A DNA stretch of 64,000 nt from Hyphomicrobium_A sp963759735 (GTDB lineage Bacteria > Pseudomonadota > Alphaproteobacteria > Rhizobiales > Hyphomicrobiaceae), in the NCBI GenBank assembly GCA_963759735.1, contig CAVXAF010000012.1:124001-188000 (forward strand), in the 5' to 3' direction. Shown here one piece after another: positions 17,473 through 25,317 of the stretch. How positions within the stretch are numbered: the stretch's first letter is position 1; every line of letters begins with the position of its first letter. The notes beneath the pieces are model-generated. The model was not told where the DNA came from, searched no databases, and worked only from the letters and a program-made list of their open reading frames with translations. The position numbers and the translations under genes are program-made.

Positions 17473-18832
17473 TTTCTTCAAGCGAACGCCGGTGCGCCTT
17501 GCGGGCGCATTCGCATCGCTGTTCGCGCTGACCGTCATTGCTCTTGTCGCGGTCCTCTACTTCACGCTGGTGTCCGAGTTGGAAAACGACATCCGCCAGC
17601 ATGTGGGCGAGATCAGCGACACCCTGAGGGCGATTGATAAGCAGCAGGGATTTGATGATCTGGCGGCGGTCGTCGCCGAGGAAGCGACCTCGGTGCGCGA
17701 CTTCGACAGCATCTTCCTCTTGCGCGACGCGGCTGGCGAGGTTCGCGCCGGCAACGTGCAGAACGTGCGGCTGTTCACTGGCTGGGGTGAACTCGATCGG
17801 GCTTGGTTGCCGATGGTGGCAGACAAGGGCGGTCCGGAAGATCGCTTCTACGCCATATGGACTCCGGTCTCCAAAGGTCAGCTGCTGGTCGGTGGCAGCG
17901 ACCGGCAAATACGTGAGGTGCGGCGCATCCTGCTGCATGGTCTGGGATGGGCGCTTGCGGCGACCATGCTGCTGGCCGTCGGCTCTGCGGTGTATCTGGC
18001 GCGGCGCGCGCAGCAGAAGATCGACCTTTTCGCCACCACCTTGTCGAGGGTCAGCCGCGGCGAAATAAGCGAGCGCGTTCCCGTCAGCCGATCCCATGAC
18101 GACCTCGACCACGTCGCTACGCAGATCAACGCCACGCTCGCGCATCTGCAAAAGCTCATCGAGAGCGTCAATCAGGCTTCGTCCGACATTGCGCACGACC
18201 TGAAGAAGCCCATCGGCCGGCTGCGCCGCCGCTTAGAACTGGCGCTGGGCAGCGCGGACGATCCCCAGGCGTTTCGCCTGAGCGTCGAGGAATCCCTGCA
18301 GGAACTCGATTCCATCGTCGAGACCTTCGAGGCGCTTCTGCGCATCACGCAGATCGAAGCGGGCGCACGCCGGGCGCGGTTCTGCGATGTGGAACTGGGC
18401 ACGGTGCTCGCCGACATTGCCGAGATCTACGAGCCAGTCGCCGAGGAAGCCGGCGACCGCCTGATCAGCACTGTTCCCTACGTTGAACGGGCGCGGATCA
18501 ACGGCGACCGCGAGCTGCTGACGCAACTTTTCGCCAACCTGATCGAGAACGCCATCCGCCATTCTCGCCAAGGCACGCACATCGAGGTCGGTCTGGTGCA
18601 GCGCGGAGACCGCCATGTGGCCATTGTCGCCGACAGCGGCCCCGGCATCCCCGAACATGAGCGCGATAACGTCTTTCGGCGCCTCTATCGGCTGGAGCGC
18701 GAACGCGCGACGCCCGGCAGCGGGCTCGGTCTCAGCTTGGTGGCGGCGATTGCTGAACTGCATGGCGCCGCGGTCGGCTTGGCCGACAACGCGCCGGGGT
18801 TGCGCATCGAGGTGTCGTTTCCGCGCGCATAA
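17459..18832 (+). CDS. Sensor histidine kinase, partner of the preceding response regulator
   Basis: A 457-residue membrane kinase. Membrane segments at about 14-36 (LAGAFASLFALTVIALVAVLYF) and 160-182 bracket a periplasmic sensor of about 120 residues. They are followed by HAMP, an H-box DIAHDLKKPIGRL with the phosphorylated His, N-box NLIENAIRH, G1 DSGPGIP and G2 GSGLGLSLV. The ATG overlaps the response regulator gene by 14 bases. The sensor domain is not recognised. Downstream, convergent, are two very short secreted proteins that may belong to the same circuit (inference from a shared upstream motif). Confidence 0.93.
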   Translation: MISNDFFKRTPVRLAGAFASLFALTVIALVAVLYFTLVSELENDIRQHVGEISDTLRAIDKQQGFDDLAAVVAEEATSVRDFDSIFLLRDAAGEVRAGNVQNVRLFTGWGELDRAWLPMVADKGGPEDRFYAIWTPVSKGQLLVGGSDRQIREVRRILLHGLGWALAATMLLAVGSAVYLARRAQQKIDLFATTLSRVSRGEISERVPVSRSHDDLDHVATQINATLAHLQKLIESVNQASSDIAHDLKKPIGRLRRRLELALGSADDPQAFRLSVEESLQELDSIVETFEALLRITQIEAGARRARFCDVELGTVLADIAEIYEPVAEEAGDRLISTVPYVERARINGDRELLTQLFANLIENAIRHSRQGTHIEVGLVQRGDRHVAIVADSGPGIPEHERDNVFRRLYRLERERATPGSGLGLSLVAAIAELHGAAVGLADNAPGLRIEVSFPRA

Positions 18833-18839
18833 TGAAAAA

Positions 18840-18866
18840 GGGTGCCGCGGGATCGCCGCCGCACCC
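18840..18866 (-). terminator. Hairpin terminator between kinase gene and His-rich gene
   Basis: Stem GGGTGC-c-GCGG paired with CCGC-c-GCACCC around gatcg. Read on the minus strand it is followed by TTTTT, so it is a good terminator for the His-rich gene ending at 18901. It may also work weakly for the kinase gene on the plus strand. Confidence 0.72.
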
Positions 18867-18900
18867 AAGTTTGGGGAGGAGCTTCGTTCAGGACGATGGT

Positions 18901-19107
18901 CTAACGGCAGTGACGATGATGATGGCTCCACCAGCAATGGCGATACTGGCGGTAATGGTGGTGACGCCGCCATCCGACATGGGTGAGGTTCGAAGCGTGT
19001 GCCGGCGCTGCAAGCCTGGCGCTGTGAACGGCGGCCTGGCCTGCGCTGGCGGCGAAACAAAGAACAATCATGCTGCCGATAAGCGGCAGCGAAACATAGC
19101 GGTTCAT
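18901..19107 (-). CDS. Small secreted histidine-rich protein, 68 residues
   Basis: ATG 19107 with GGAG about ten bases upstream opens a 68-residue product: a clear signal peptide (LPLIGSMIVLCFAASAGQAA, cut near residue 26), then a short mature peptide with a tail rich in His, Arg and Trp (WRRHHHYRQYRHCWW and SHHHRHCR) and two Cys. The His/Cys density suggests metal binding in the periplasm, by inference. Family unknown. It ends just before a T-run terminator on its strand. It lies between a two-component system and a second small secreted protein gene. The frame is open upstream to 19278, but only this start gives an export signal. Confidence 0.6.
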   Translation of the reverse strand: MNRYVSLPLIGSMIVLCFAASAGQAAVHSARLAAPAHASNLTHVGWRRHHHYRQYRHCWWSHHHRHCR

Positions 19108-19208
19108 GAATATGCTCCGATGAGTCCACGCGCATTTCAGCGGTGGAGTGAGACGACGCTTGCTATCGTTGAGTGCAACCACGTTGCCGCCCGTGAACGA
19201 GCGGCGAA

Positions 19209-19231
19209 GCGGCGGGCGTAACGCCCGCCGC
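19209..19231. terminator. Strong GC hairpin between the two small secreted protein genes
   Basis: Perfect 10-base arms GCGGCGGGCG and CGCCCGCCGC with a TAA loop, 11 bases after the stop of the 54-residue gene. No T-run follows on either strand, so it may stabilise the mRNA end or terminate weakly. Confidence 0.55.
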
Positions 19232-19241
19232 ACCGCAACGA

Positions 19242-19406
19242 TTACTTCTTCACGCACTTTGCCGAGCCATCGTCCCACTTCATCGTGGAGAGTTTCTCAC
19301 ACGCGGCCTTCGTCTTCGGCGCGTCTTTGGCCATGGCGATGCTGGGCGCGAGGGCGCCGAAGGCGACGGCGGCGAGGAGAGCGGTGTTCATCAGCTTCTT
19401 GGACAT
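19242..19406 (-). CDS. Small secreted protein, 54 residues
   Basis: ATG 19406, preceded by GGAG, opens a 54-residue product: a signal peptide (MNTALLAAVAFGALAPSIAMA, cut near residue 26) and a mature peptide of about 28 residues with two Cys (KAACEKL and SAKCVKK), probably one disulfide. Similar tiny Cys-pair exported proteins are common in this order but have no known function. A motif TACGCTTTCGTAA, nearly the same as the palindrome before the two-component operon, lies 90 bases upstream. The frame is open to 19661, but only this start gives a signal peptide with a ribosome site. Confidence 0.68.
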   Translation of the reverse strand: MSKKLMNTALLAAVAFGALAPSIAMAKDAPKTKAACEKLSTMKWDDGSAKCVKK

Positions 19407-19495
19407 TGGAATCTCCATCTTTTTTTGACCGGGTGCTTCATGATCACCCGAGGCGGAGATTGGCGCAGGATGCTTGCGGCGTTCTGACCCCGGCC

Positions 19496-19510
19496 ATACG
19501 CTTTCGTAAG
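19496..19510. promoter_or_regulatory. Second copy of the TACGCTTYCGTAA motif
   Basis: TACGCTTTCGTAA at 19497-19509 differs at one base from the core of the palindrome at 16717-16732. It lies 90 bases upstream of the 54-residue secreted protein gene, a plausible activator position. Proposed as a target of the response regulator at 16795. Confidence 0.45.
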
Positions 19511-19567
19511 GAGCAAGCTGCAGGGCAACCGCTCTCGGAAACGGCGTGAATAAGAGGTGTAAAGACC

Positions 19568-20521
19568 TCAGCGCAGGTGCTGGCGCCGATAATCGCCGGG
19601 CGTGCAGCCTGCTGCGCGCTTGAAGCGGCGATTGAAGTGCGAAAGGTTGGAGAAGCCCCACGCGAAAGCAATCTCGCTCACGGTGCGATGCGACTGCGCG
19701 ATATCGGCGAGGTCACGTTGGCAGCGTTCGAGGCGTCGTTGCACGATAAGCCGCTGGATCGACGAGCCATCCTCGGCCAACAACGCGTTGGCGTAGCGTA
19801 CGCTGATGCCGGCAGCCCCGGCTGCCATCTCGGGATCGAGCGTGGGATCATCGAGACGTGCATCGATGGCCGCGCGCAATTGCAATACAGCGATAGAACG
19901 CGCCGATGACAGCTGCGGGCGATCCTGGCTGTGGCTGGCGAGGGCCAGCGCGACCAAATCGGGAACCTGCTCGCCAAGCCGCTGCTGCTCGTTCGGCTTC
20001 AGGGTGTCGATGCGCGCATGGATCAGCCGAATGAAGTCGGAGACGAGGCCGCCGACGCTGTTGGAATGCGGTATGGCGCGGGCAGTAAGCTGCGATACCG
20101 AGGCCAGGCGGGCGCTGAGCGAGGTGCGCGGGATTTTGACGATCAGCTGATGCCAGCGCGGTGAATAGTGCGACCAGTACGGGCGCCGAGTGTCCTGCAA
20201 ATGAAAACCGCCTGCCTCGACGACCGTATCGCGCCCGTCTTGCGACACGCGCGCGCTGCCTTCAAGCTGCAGGCACAGATAGAAGACATCGTCCTCGCCG
20301 TGCGAGATCGATTTTGGGAGGCGTCCTGCCTCGTGCAGGCCATCGCTGACGACGTCGATGAATTCAACCGGGCCAAGCGCGGCGTGATGGACGCTCGTAT
20401 TGAAATTGTGCGGCGTACCGATGCGGCATTCATGACCGACGAACACTTTGCCGGAGACATCGTGCCAGTACGCAAGGCGGTCGCGCGGTTGCACGTCGGC
20501 CGTCTCGATCACCTTCTGCAT
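19568..20521 (-). CDS. AraC family transcriptional regulator (second paralog)
   Basis: A 317-residue protein with the same layout as the product at 15726-16670: a FeaR-like sensor (QPRDRLAYWHDVSGKVFVGH at about 11-30) and a C-terminal double helix-turn-helix (AAGAAGISVRYANALLAED, VSEIAFAWGFSNLSHFNRRFK) ending TPGDYRRQHLR. The shared GISVRYANALLAE and RRLERC stretches show recent common descent. It faces the first paralog across the two-component system, a symmetrical arrangement. Its target is unknown. The start codon (20521) lies in a frame with no nearer alternative that keeps the sensor domain. Confidence 0.9.
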   Translation of the reverse strand: MQKVIETADVQPRDRLAYWHDVSGKVFVGHECRIGTPHNFNTSVHHAALGPVEFIDVVSDGLHEAGRLPKSISHGEDDVFYLCLQLEGSARVSQDGRDTVVEAGGFHLQDTRRPYWSHYSPRWHQLIVKIPRTSLSARLASVSQLTARAIPHSNSVGGLVSDFIRLIHARIDTLKPNEQQRLGEQVPDLVALALASHSQDRPQLSSARSIAVLQLRAAIDARLDDPTLDPEMAAGAAGISVRYANALLAEDGSSIQRLIVQRRLERCQRDLADIAQSHRTVSEIAFAWGFSNLSHFNRRFKRAAGCTPGDYRRQHLR

Positions 20522-20652
20522 TGGTGGGTTGCTCCATGGCGCGCGGGCAGGGTACGCCGCGCCACTGGGTTACAGCGATGTAGGTGTATGGGGAGCTGCG
20601 GCGAGCTGCAACCTTGCGGAATCAGAAGTAGTGGGAAAGCCGTGCATCGAGC

Positions 20653-21567
20653 TCAGCTCCAACGCCGGTTGCTCCACATCCACTGCTCGGGCGCCTCGCG
20701 GATCCACGTCTCAAACTGCTTCTGCATGTTAACCATCGTCCAGCGGATGTCCTCGGCCTGGTTCGCCGTCCGCGGCACGCGCAGTTCCTTCAATTCGATC
20801 TCGAACCGGCTTTCCTTGCCGATACGCTTGCAGCGCGACAGCCAGATGCGTGCTCCGACGCGGCGGGCGATCATGGCGCCGATGGCTTGCGTCTTGGCAT
20901 CGCGCCCGAAGAACGGCACCGGCATGCCAGTGCGGTCGTAGAGATCGCATACAAGCCCGAGGCGGCCGCCGCGGCGCACGAAGTCCATGATGGCGCGCGC
21001 CGTCCTCTGGTCATCGCCGTGTTCGCCGACGTTGCCGCGTCCGAAAAGGCCGTCCGGATAGAGATCCTTGCGCTGGTTGCGAATGTACTGGTCGACATAG
21101 GGATTGGTGACCGACCGATAAACCGCGGCCGGATTGGCGCCCGCCCAGGTGAACGGCAGGATGGCCAGCTCCCAGTTGCCCATGTGCAGGCTGACGCCCA
21201 CGGCCGGGCCGAGTTTGTCCTTGTAGCGCGAGAAGATGTTCTGGCTGACGATGTCGATGCGCTCGGGCTCCGAGAGGAAGCGATCGATACGCATCGTCTC
21301 GACCATGACGCGGCCGAGGTTGTCCCAATGCGCCAGGGCAATGGCAACTCTCTCGGCCTCGCTCTTCTCCGGGAAAGCGATGGCGAGGTTGTCGAGCGCA
21401 CGCTGATGGCGCTTGGGATTGATCAGCGGCGCCAGATGGCGCCAACAGAAGGCCGACGCATTGGTGGCGACGTTGAGGGGTAGTGCGCGAAAGATGCCGG
21501 CGACGAGTCGCACGACAGCGTATTCAAGCCGATATTGCAGGTCGCGAACGCGCTCTTTGGTCTGCAT
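20653..21567 (-). CDS. LpxL/HtrB-family lipid A acyltransferase
   Basis: A 304-residue lysophospholipid acyltransferase-type protein. The N-terminal hydrophobic stretch anchors it to the inner membrane. The catalytic HMGNWE (HX4D/E type) is near residue 156, with the following AAVYRSVTNPYVDQYI and the downstream VCDLYDRTGMPVPFFGRDA stretch (about 209-227). Such enzymes add secondary acyl chains to lipid A from acyl-ACP. Which acyl chain cannot be told. It is co-oriented with the UbiH-like gene 20 bases upstream, so they may be one transcript. Confidence 0.88.
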   Translation of the reverse strand: MQTKERVRDLQYRLEYAVVRLVAGIFRALPLNVATNASAFCWRHLAPLINPKRHQRALDNLAIAFPEKSEAERVAIALAHWDNLGRVMVETMRIDRFLSEPERIDIVSQNIFSRYKDKLGPAVGVSLHMGNWELAILPFTWAGANPAAVYRSVTNPYVDQYIRNQRKDLYPDGLFGRGNVGEHGDDQRTARAIMDFVRRGGRLGLVCDLYDRTGMPVPFFGRDAKTQAIGAMIARRVGARIWLSRCKRIGKESRFEIELKELRVPRTANQAEDIRWTMVNMQKQFETWIREAPEQWMWSNRRWS

Positions 21568-21587
21568 CGGCCGCCGGGATTCTCAAT

Positions 21588-22820
21588 CTATTTCAGGGCA
21601 AGGCGGTCTTGCCCAGGCGGACGCGCTTCGTCAAGGCCGGCGCTGCCGGGCCGCGCCTGCATCAGCCGCGGAGCGATGAACGATGGCGCAAGGCCCTCGC
21701 GAATGGCGAGGCGGCGCACCGGGCCGACGTTCTTGAGGATGTGCAACCCCAGGCCCCGCAGAGCCTGCACCGGCGGGGCTTGCGACAGCAGAGTGCGGTT
21801 CAACAGATCGATGCCCCAGATGCGCGAGGCGACGTCCGTCCGACGCATGCGTCCATAGGCTTCAAGCACCGCCGGGCCGCCGATATCCTCGCCGACAGCG
21901 AGGGCGTCAGCGACGCAATCGGCGATGCAGGCGGCATCGCGCAGTCCGAGATTGAGTCCCTGCGCTCCAATGGGGGGGATGACGTGGACAGCCTCGCCGA
22001 CGAGCGCTACGCGGGAACGCCCCGCTGCCTCGGCCGACATCCCTGACAGCGGAAAGCTGGCGCGTGGCCCGATATCGCCGATGCCGCCGAGCAGCCCTTG
22101 CAGGCGTTCATCGAGCGCGGCGCGCAATGACTCACTATCGAGGCTGGCGAGGCGCGCCACCTCGGCGGGCCGCTCGACCCACACCAGGCTCGATGATCGC
22201 CCCGGCGAGGGGACGACGGTCAACGGTCCCGCCGGTCGGTGAAACTCGGTGGAGATGCCGCCGTGCGGCCGTTGATGGCTGAACGTGCAGACAAGGGCGC
22301 TCTGCTCATAGGTCCAGGAGCGCACCGCGATGCCGGCCGCCTGGCGGCACATCGACTGGCGTCCGTCGGCGCCGACCACCAGAGGCGCCGTCAGGGTGCG
22401 CCCATCGTCGAGCAGGACGTCGACGCGCCCTCGCGCGTCGTCACCTGGACGACGCTGGCGTCGATCAGGGTCAGCGTCGGCAGGGCGGCGGCGTGGGCGC
22501 GCAGGGCATCGGTAAGGGCGGCGTTGGGCACATTGAAGCCGAAGCGCTCGAGCTCTGGCCTCGGCGGCCGTGAACGTCACCTCGGGTGCGCGCAGCAGCC
22601 CGCCCATGTCGTCGATGATGCGGATGCCATGGATGGGCTCGCCAGCCGTGCGGCAGACATCGCCGACGCCGAGGTTTTCAAGCAGCGTCACCGAGCCGGC
22701 AAACAGGGCCGCCGTGCGCGTGTCGCGGGTGCGCGGCAGTGGTCCGACGGCGGCGACGCGCAGCCCCAGGTCGGCGAGTGCGAGCGCGGCCGCCAGACCG
22801 GCCGGACCGGTGCCGACCAC
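21588..22820 (-). CDS. UbiH/UbiF-family FAD-dependent monooxygenase, with internal frame disturbances
   Basis: The FAD fold is clear: VGTGPAGLAAALALADLG (dinucleotide site) at the visible start, VVGADGRQSMCR near residue 150, and LVGEAVHVIPPIGAQGLNLGLRDA (FAD ribityl-binding GD-like motif) near 275. Family members hydroxylate ubiquinone precursors. Between about 22435 and 22550 the encoded residues are Arg/Pro nonsense, while the next frame reads RFGFNVPNAALTDALRAH and TLTLIDASVVQVTTREG, as a normal UbiH would. The first beta strand (SYDICV) also lies upstream in another frame, joinable to ATG 22878 if one base near 22856 is removed. So three indels are inferred; function is doubtful as written. 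Confidence 0.8.
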   Translation of the reverse strand: MVGTGPAGLAAALALADLGLRVAAVGPLPRTRDTRTAALFAGSVTLLENLGVGDVCRTAGEPIHGIRIIDDMGGLLRAPEVTFTAAEARARALRLQCAQRRPYRCPARPRRRPADADPDRRQRRPGDDARGRVDVLLDDGRTLTAPLVVGADGRQSMCRQAAGIAVRSWTYEQSALVCTFSHQRPHGGISTEFHRPAGPLTVVPSPGRSSSLVWVERPAEVARLASLDSESLRAALDERLQGLLGGIGDIGPRASFPLSGMSAEAAGRSRVALVGEAVHVIPPIGAQGLNLGLRDAACIADCVADALAVGEDIGGPAVLEAYGRMRRTDVASRIWGIDLLNRTLLSQAPPVQALRGLGLHILKNVGPVRRLAIREGLAPSFIAPRLMQARPGSAGLDEARPPGQDRLALK

Positions 22821-22878
22821 GCAGATGTCGTACGAGGTGCCGATGAGCGTGGCTCCAGGCTTCAGCAGAGTGCGACAT

Positions 22879-23179
22879 TCGCACGTCGGCGAGGATCGGC
22901 AAGCGGTCTTGCGCTGAGTAGCGCGCGCGGCTTAGAGACGCGTCCGTGAGCGGAGAATTTGCGGCGAATCTCGGTTCTGCCCTGGGCAAAACGGGGGTAA
23001 ATCGCGATCAGGGTGGATGGGTCTATTGTTGATGCTTAACGGCCACATGGCATCAAGATCACACCTAGTGGGACAATCGTTTACCGGGGCTTAACTGCGC
23101 CTAAAACATCCTTGTCTTCATAGGTGCGACACAGCATTTTCGCCGTTGGGGCGACGCATATGATTTGCGGGGTTTCTTG
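22879..23179. other. Intergenic region between UbiH-like gene and small secreted protein
   Basis: About 300 bases without a convincing gene. It must hold the divergent promoters of the monooxygenase/acyltransferase pair (minus) and of the small secreted protein plus phosphatidylcholine synthase (plus). It is less GC-rich than its surroundings between 23020 and 23110. No operator or hairpin stands out. Confidence 0.4.
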
Positions 23180-23533
23180 ATGATCGGCCGGATCGTAGTA
23201 GCGCTGGCGTTGGTTACGACACTCGTTGTCGGCCACAGCGCGTTTGCGTTCCAAGAGCAGAAGGGCAGCACGCCGGCACCCGCCGCCGCGGCTCCGTCCG
23301 AGTCTGCTCCCGACGACAAGGCGGCCATCAGCGATGAGGCTGTTGCCAAGCCAGAGGCGGGGACTGAGATCCGCATTCCTGGTCTGGGCAAACTCGGAGT
23401 GCTGCCGAAGATGGATTTCGGCCTCGAGCTGCTTTACGGCGCGGCCGAGAACCAGCCGGCGGGCCAGCCCGAGGCGGCGCCCAATCCCGAGGACGATCTG
23501 ACAGTGCGCGGCTCGGTCAAGCACCGCTTCTGA
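23180..23533 (+). CDS. Small secreted protein of unknown function
   Basis: A 117-residue product with a signal peptide (IVVALALVTTLVVGHSAFA, cut near residue 24), an Ala/Pro/Ser-rich linker, then a conserved-looking segment GTEIRIPGLGKLGVLPKMDFGLELLYGA and a tail ending TVRGSVKHRF. ATG 23180 is preferred over the TTG at 23165 because it starts directly at the signal peptide. It lies 25 bases before the phosphatidylcholine synthase gene, likely in one transcript. No function is recognised; the C-terminus resembles the end of an outer-membrane strand. Confidence 0.65.
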   Translation: MIGRIVVALALVTTLVVGHSAFAFQEQKGSTPAPAAAAPSESAPDDKAAISDEAVAKPEAGTEIRIPGLGKLGVLPKMDFGLELLYGAAENQPAGQPEAAPNPEDDLTVRGSVKHRF

Positions 23534-23558
23534 TCTCGGGTACGTGGAGGGGACACCT

Positions 23559-24266
23559 GTGCTTCCCCTCCGATTTTCCGACATAGCTGCAGCCAGTGTT
23601 CACGTCTTCACCGCGCTCGGCGCCGTGTGCGGGCTTTTGGCCGCGTTGGCCGCATTCGACGGCGCCTGGGAGCGCATGTTCGTCTGGCTCGGCGTCGCGC
23701 TCGTCATTGACGCCATCGACGGGACCTTCGCGCGTATGGTGCAGGTCGAGGAGCGCCTGCCGCGCTTCTCCGGCGAACGCCTCGATCTCGTCGTCGATTA
23801 TGTGACGTACGTCTTCGTGCCGGCACTGGCACTACTGCGTGCTGGCTACCTGTCCGGTACGTTCGGGCTCATCGTCGCCGCGCTGATCCTGCTTTCATCG
23901 CTTTACCACTTCTCCGATCTGGCCAGCAAAGGGGAGGACTACAGCTTCGTCGGCTTCCCGGCCATTTGGAACGTGGTGGCGTTCTACGTGTTCGCCCTGG
24001 CGCCTCCGGCATGGCTGACCTATGCGGCGCTGATCGCCTGCGTTGTCTTCACGTTCGTTCCCATGCACTGGGTGCACCCGGTGCGCGTCAAGCGCTGGCG
24101 GACAGCAACGCTGGCCATCTCGGCTGCATGGGCGATTGCTGCCATCGTGGCCATCTGGCACGGGTTCCCGCCGCCCTGGTGGACGCAGGCCGTGCTGGCC
24201 GTCGCCTTGGCGTACTTCCTGTGGCTCACGGTCGAGCTGTCTCTGCGGCCGCGACTGGACGACTAG
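23559..24266 (+). CDS. pcs: Phosphatidylcholine synthase (CDP-diacylglycerol-choline phosphatidyltransferase)
   Basis: A 235-residue inner-membrane CDP-alcohol phosphatidyltransferase with about eight hydrophobic segments. The catalytic signature is present as DAIDGTFAR followed by SGERLDLVVDYVTYV (DG-x2-AR-x(n)-G-x3-D-x3-D) at about 53-90. Pcs condenses choline with CDP-diacylglycerol and is a hallmark of host- or plant-linked and many free-living Alphaproteobacteria. GTG 23559 is chosen because GGAGGGG lies seven bases before it; the GTG at 23544 would overlap that site. The stop overlaps the LysR stop on the other strand (CTAG). Confidence 0.92.
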   Translation: MLPLRFSDIAAASVHVFTALGAVCGLLAALAAFDGAWERMFVWLGVALVIDAIDGTFARMVQVEERLPRFSGERLDLVVDYVTYVFVPALALLRAGYLSGTFGLIVAALILLSSLYHFSDLASKGEDYSFVGFPAIWNVVAFYVFALAPPAWLTYAALIACVVFTFVPMHWVHPVRVKRWRTATLAISAAWAIAAIVAIWHGFPPPWWTQAVLAVALAYFLWLTVELSLRPRLDD

Positions 24267-25192
24267 TCGCCGGCCCGCCGCGACTGCCGGAAGGCGTCCC
24301 ATGCCGGTTGCTCACCGAAACGGGCGGTCAGGAAATCGATGAAGACGCGGGTTTTGGCGGCCAGATAGCGGTTGGGCGCGTAGAGGGCGAAGATGCCGAG
24401 TTCGGTCGGCGGATTGCCCGGCAGCAGCGGCGTAAGGCGGCCGGCGGCAATGTCCGGACCCACGAGAAACGTCGGCAGAATGGTGATGCCGTTGCCGGCC
24501 AGCGCGGCGGCGCGCAGCACCTCGCCATTGTTGGAACAGAGCGCGACGGTGATCGGCACCGTCACGACCTCGCCGGTGCGCTCCAACTGCCAGCGGTGCG
24601 TCGCGGCCATGTGGCCATAGGCGAGGCAGCGATGCTCCGCCAGCGCCTCGATGCTGGAGGGCGTGCCATGCCGGAGGAGGTAGTCCGGCGAGGCGACCAT
24701 GATCAGCCGGGCCGGTGCCAGGCGCCGAGCAATAAGACTTGAATCGGCCAAGGTGCCAATGCGAACCGTGATGTCGACGCCCTCCTCGAGCGGGTCGATG
24801 AAGCGATCGTTGAGCACCAGCTCGATGCGCAACTCGGGATAGCGGGCCATGAAGTCGGCGACCGCCTCGCCGAGATAGAGGATGCCGAACGACATCGGCG
24901 CATTGATCTTGAGGACGCCGCGCGGCTCCTCGTGCAGACGCGAGATCTGCAACTCGGTCTCCTCGATGTCGGAGAGGATCGATACGCAGCGCTGGTAGTA
25001 GGCCAGGCCTGCCTCCGTCGGAGCGACACGCCGGGTCGTGCGATCGAGGAGGCGGGCGCCGAGTAGCCGCTCCAGCTCCATCACCGCCTTGCTGACGGCC
25101 GAGCGCGTCAGGCCGAGGCGGCGGGCGGCTTCGGCATAGCTGCCGGCCGCCACCACCTTGGAAAAGGCAGTCATGGCGTCGAGTTTGTCCAT
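24263..25192 (-). CDS. LysR family transcriptional regulator
   Basis: A 309-residue LTTR: N-terminal winged helix (MTAFSKVVAAGSYAEAARRLGLTRSAVSKAV, helix at about 6-36) and a periplasmic-binding-protein-like effector domain (VLKINAPMSFGILYLGEAVADF, HRCLAYGHMAATHRWQL). It belongs to the large DNA-binding subgroup with DRTTRRVAPTEAG. ATG 25192 (MDKLDAM) is preferred over 25222, because an inverted repeat that looks like its operator covers 25201-25224. It is divergent from the pirin gene, which it probably controls; LysR-pirin pairs of this kind are frequent. Confidence 0.9.
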   Translation of the reverse strand: MDKLDAMTAFSKVVAAGSYAEAARRLGLTRSAVSKAVMELERLLGARLLDRTTRRVAPTEAGLAYYQRCVSILSDIEETELQISRLHEEPRGVLKINAPMSFGILYLGEAVADFMARYPELRIELVLNDRFIDPLEEGVDITVRIGTLADSSLIARRLAPARLIMVASPDYLLRHGTPSSIEALAEHRCLAYGHMAATHRWQLERTGEVVTVPITVALCSNNGEVLRAAALAGNGITILPTFLVGPDIAAGRLTPLLPGNPPTELGIFALYAPNRYLAAKTRVFIDFLTARFGEQPAWDAFRQSRRAGD

Positions 25193-25200
25193 TGGTGCCA

Positions 25201-25224
25201 ATATGGAACCAGATTGTTTCATAT
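25201..25224. promoter_or_regulatory. Imperfect inverted repeat between lysR and pirin genes
   Basis: ATATGGAAC at 25201-25209 and GTTTCATAT at 25216-25224 form 9-base arms with one mismatch around a 6-base centre, a T-N11-A-type layout typical of LysR sites. It sits nine bases upstream of the chosen lysR start and 94 bases upstream of the pirin gene. Confidence 0.6.
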
Positions 25225-25317
25225 TTCGTGGATTGCAGCCAAACCGTCAACGGCCAATATGAGCGGCCAGCAGACGCCGGATCCCCGGCGGACGACACCC
25301 AGAATGGGAGATGCAAC

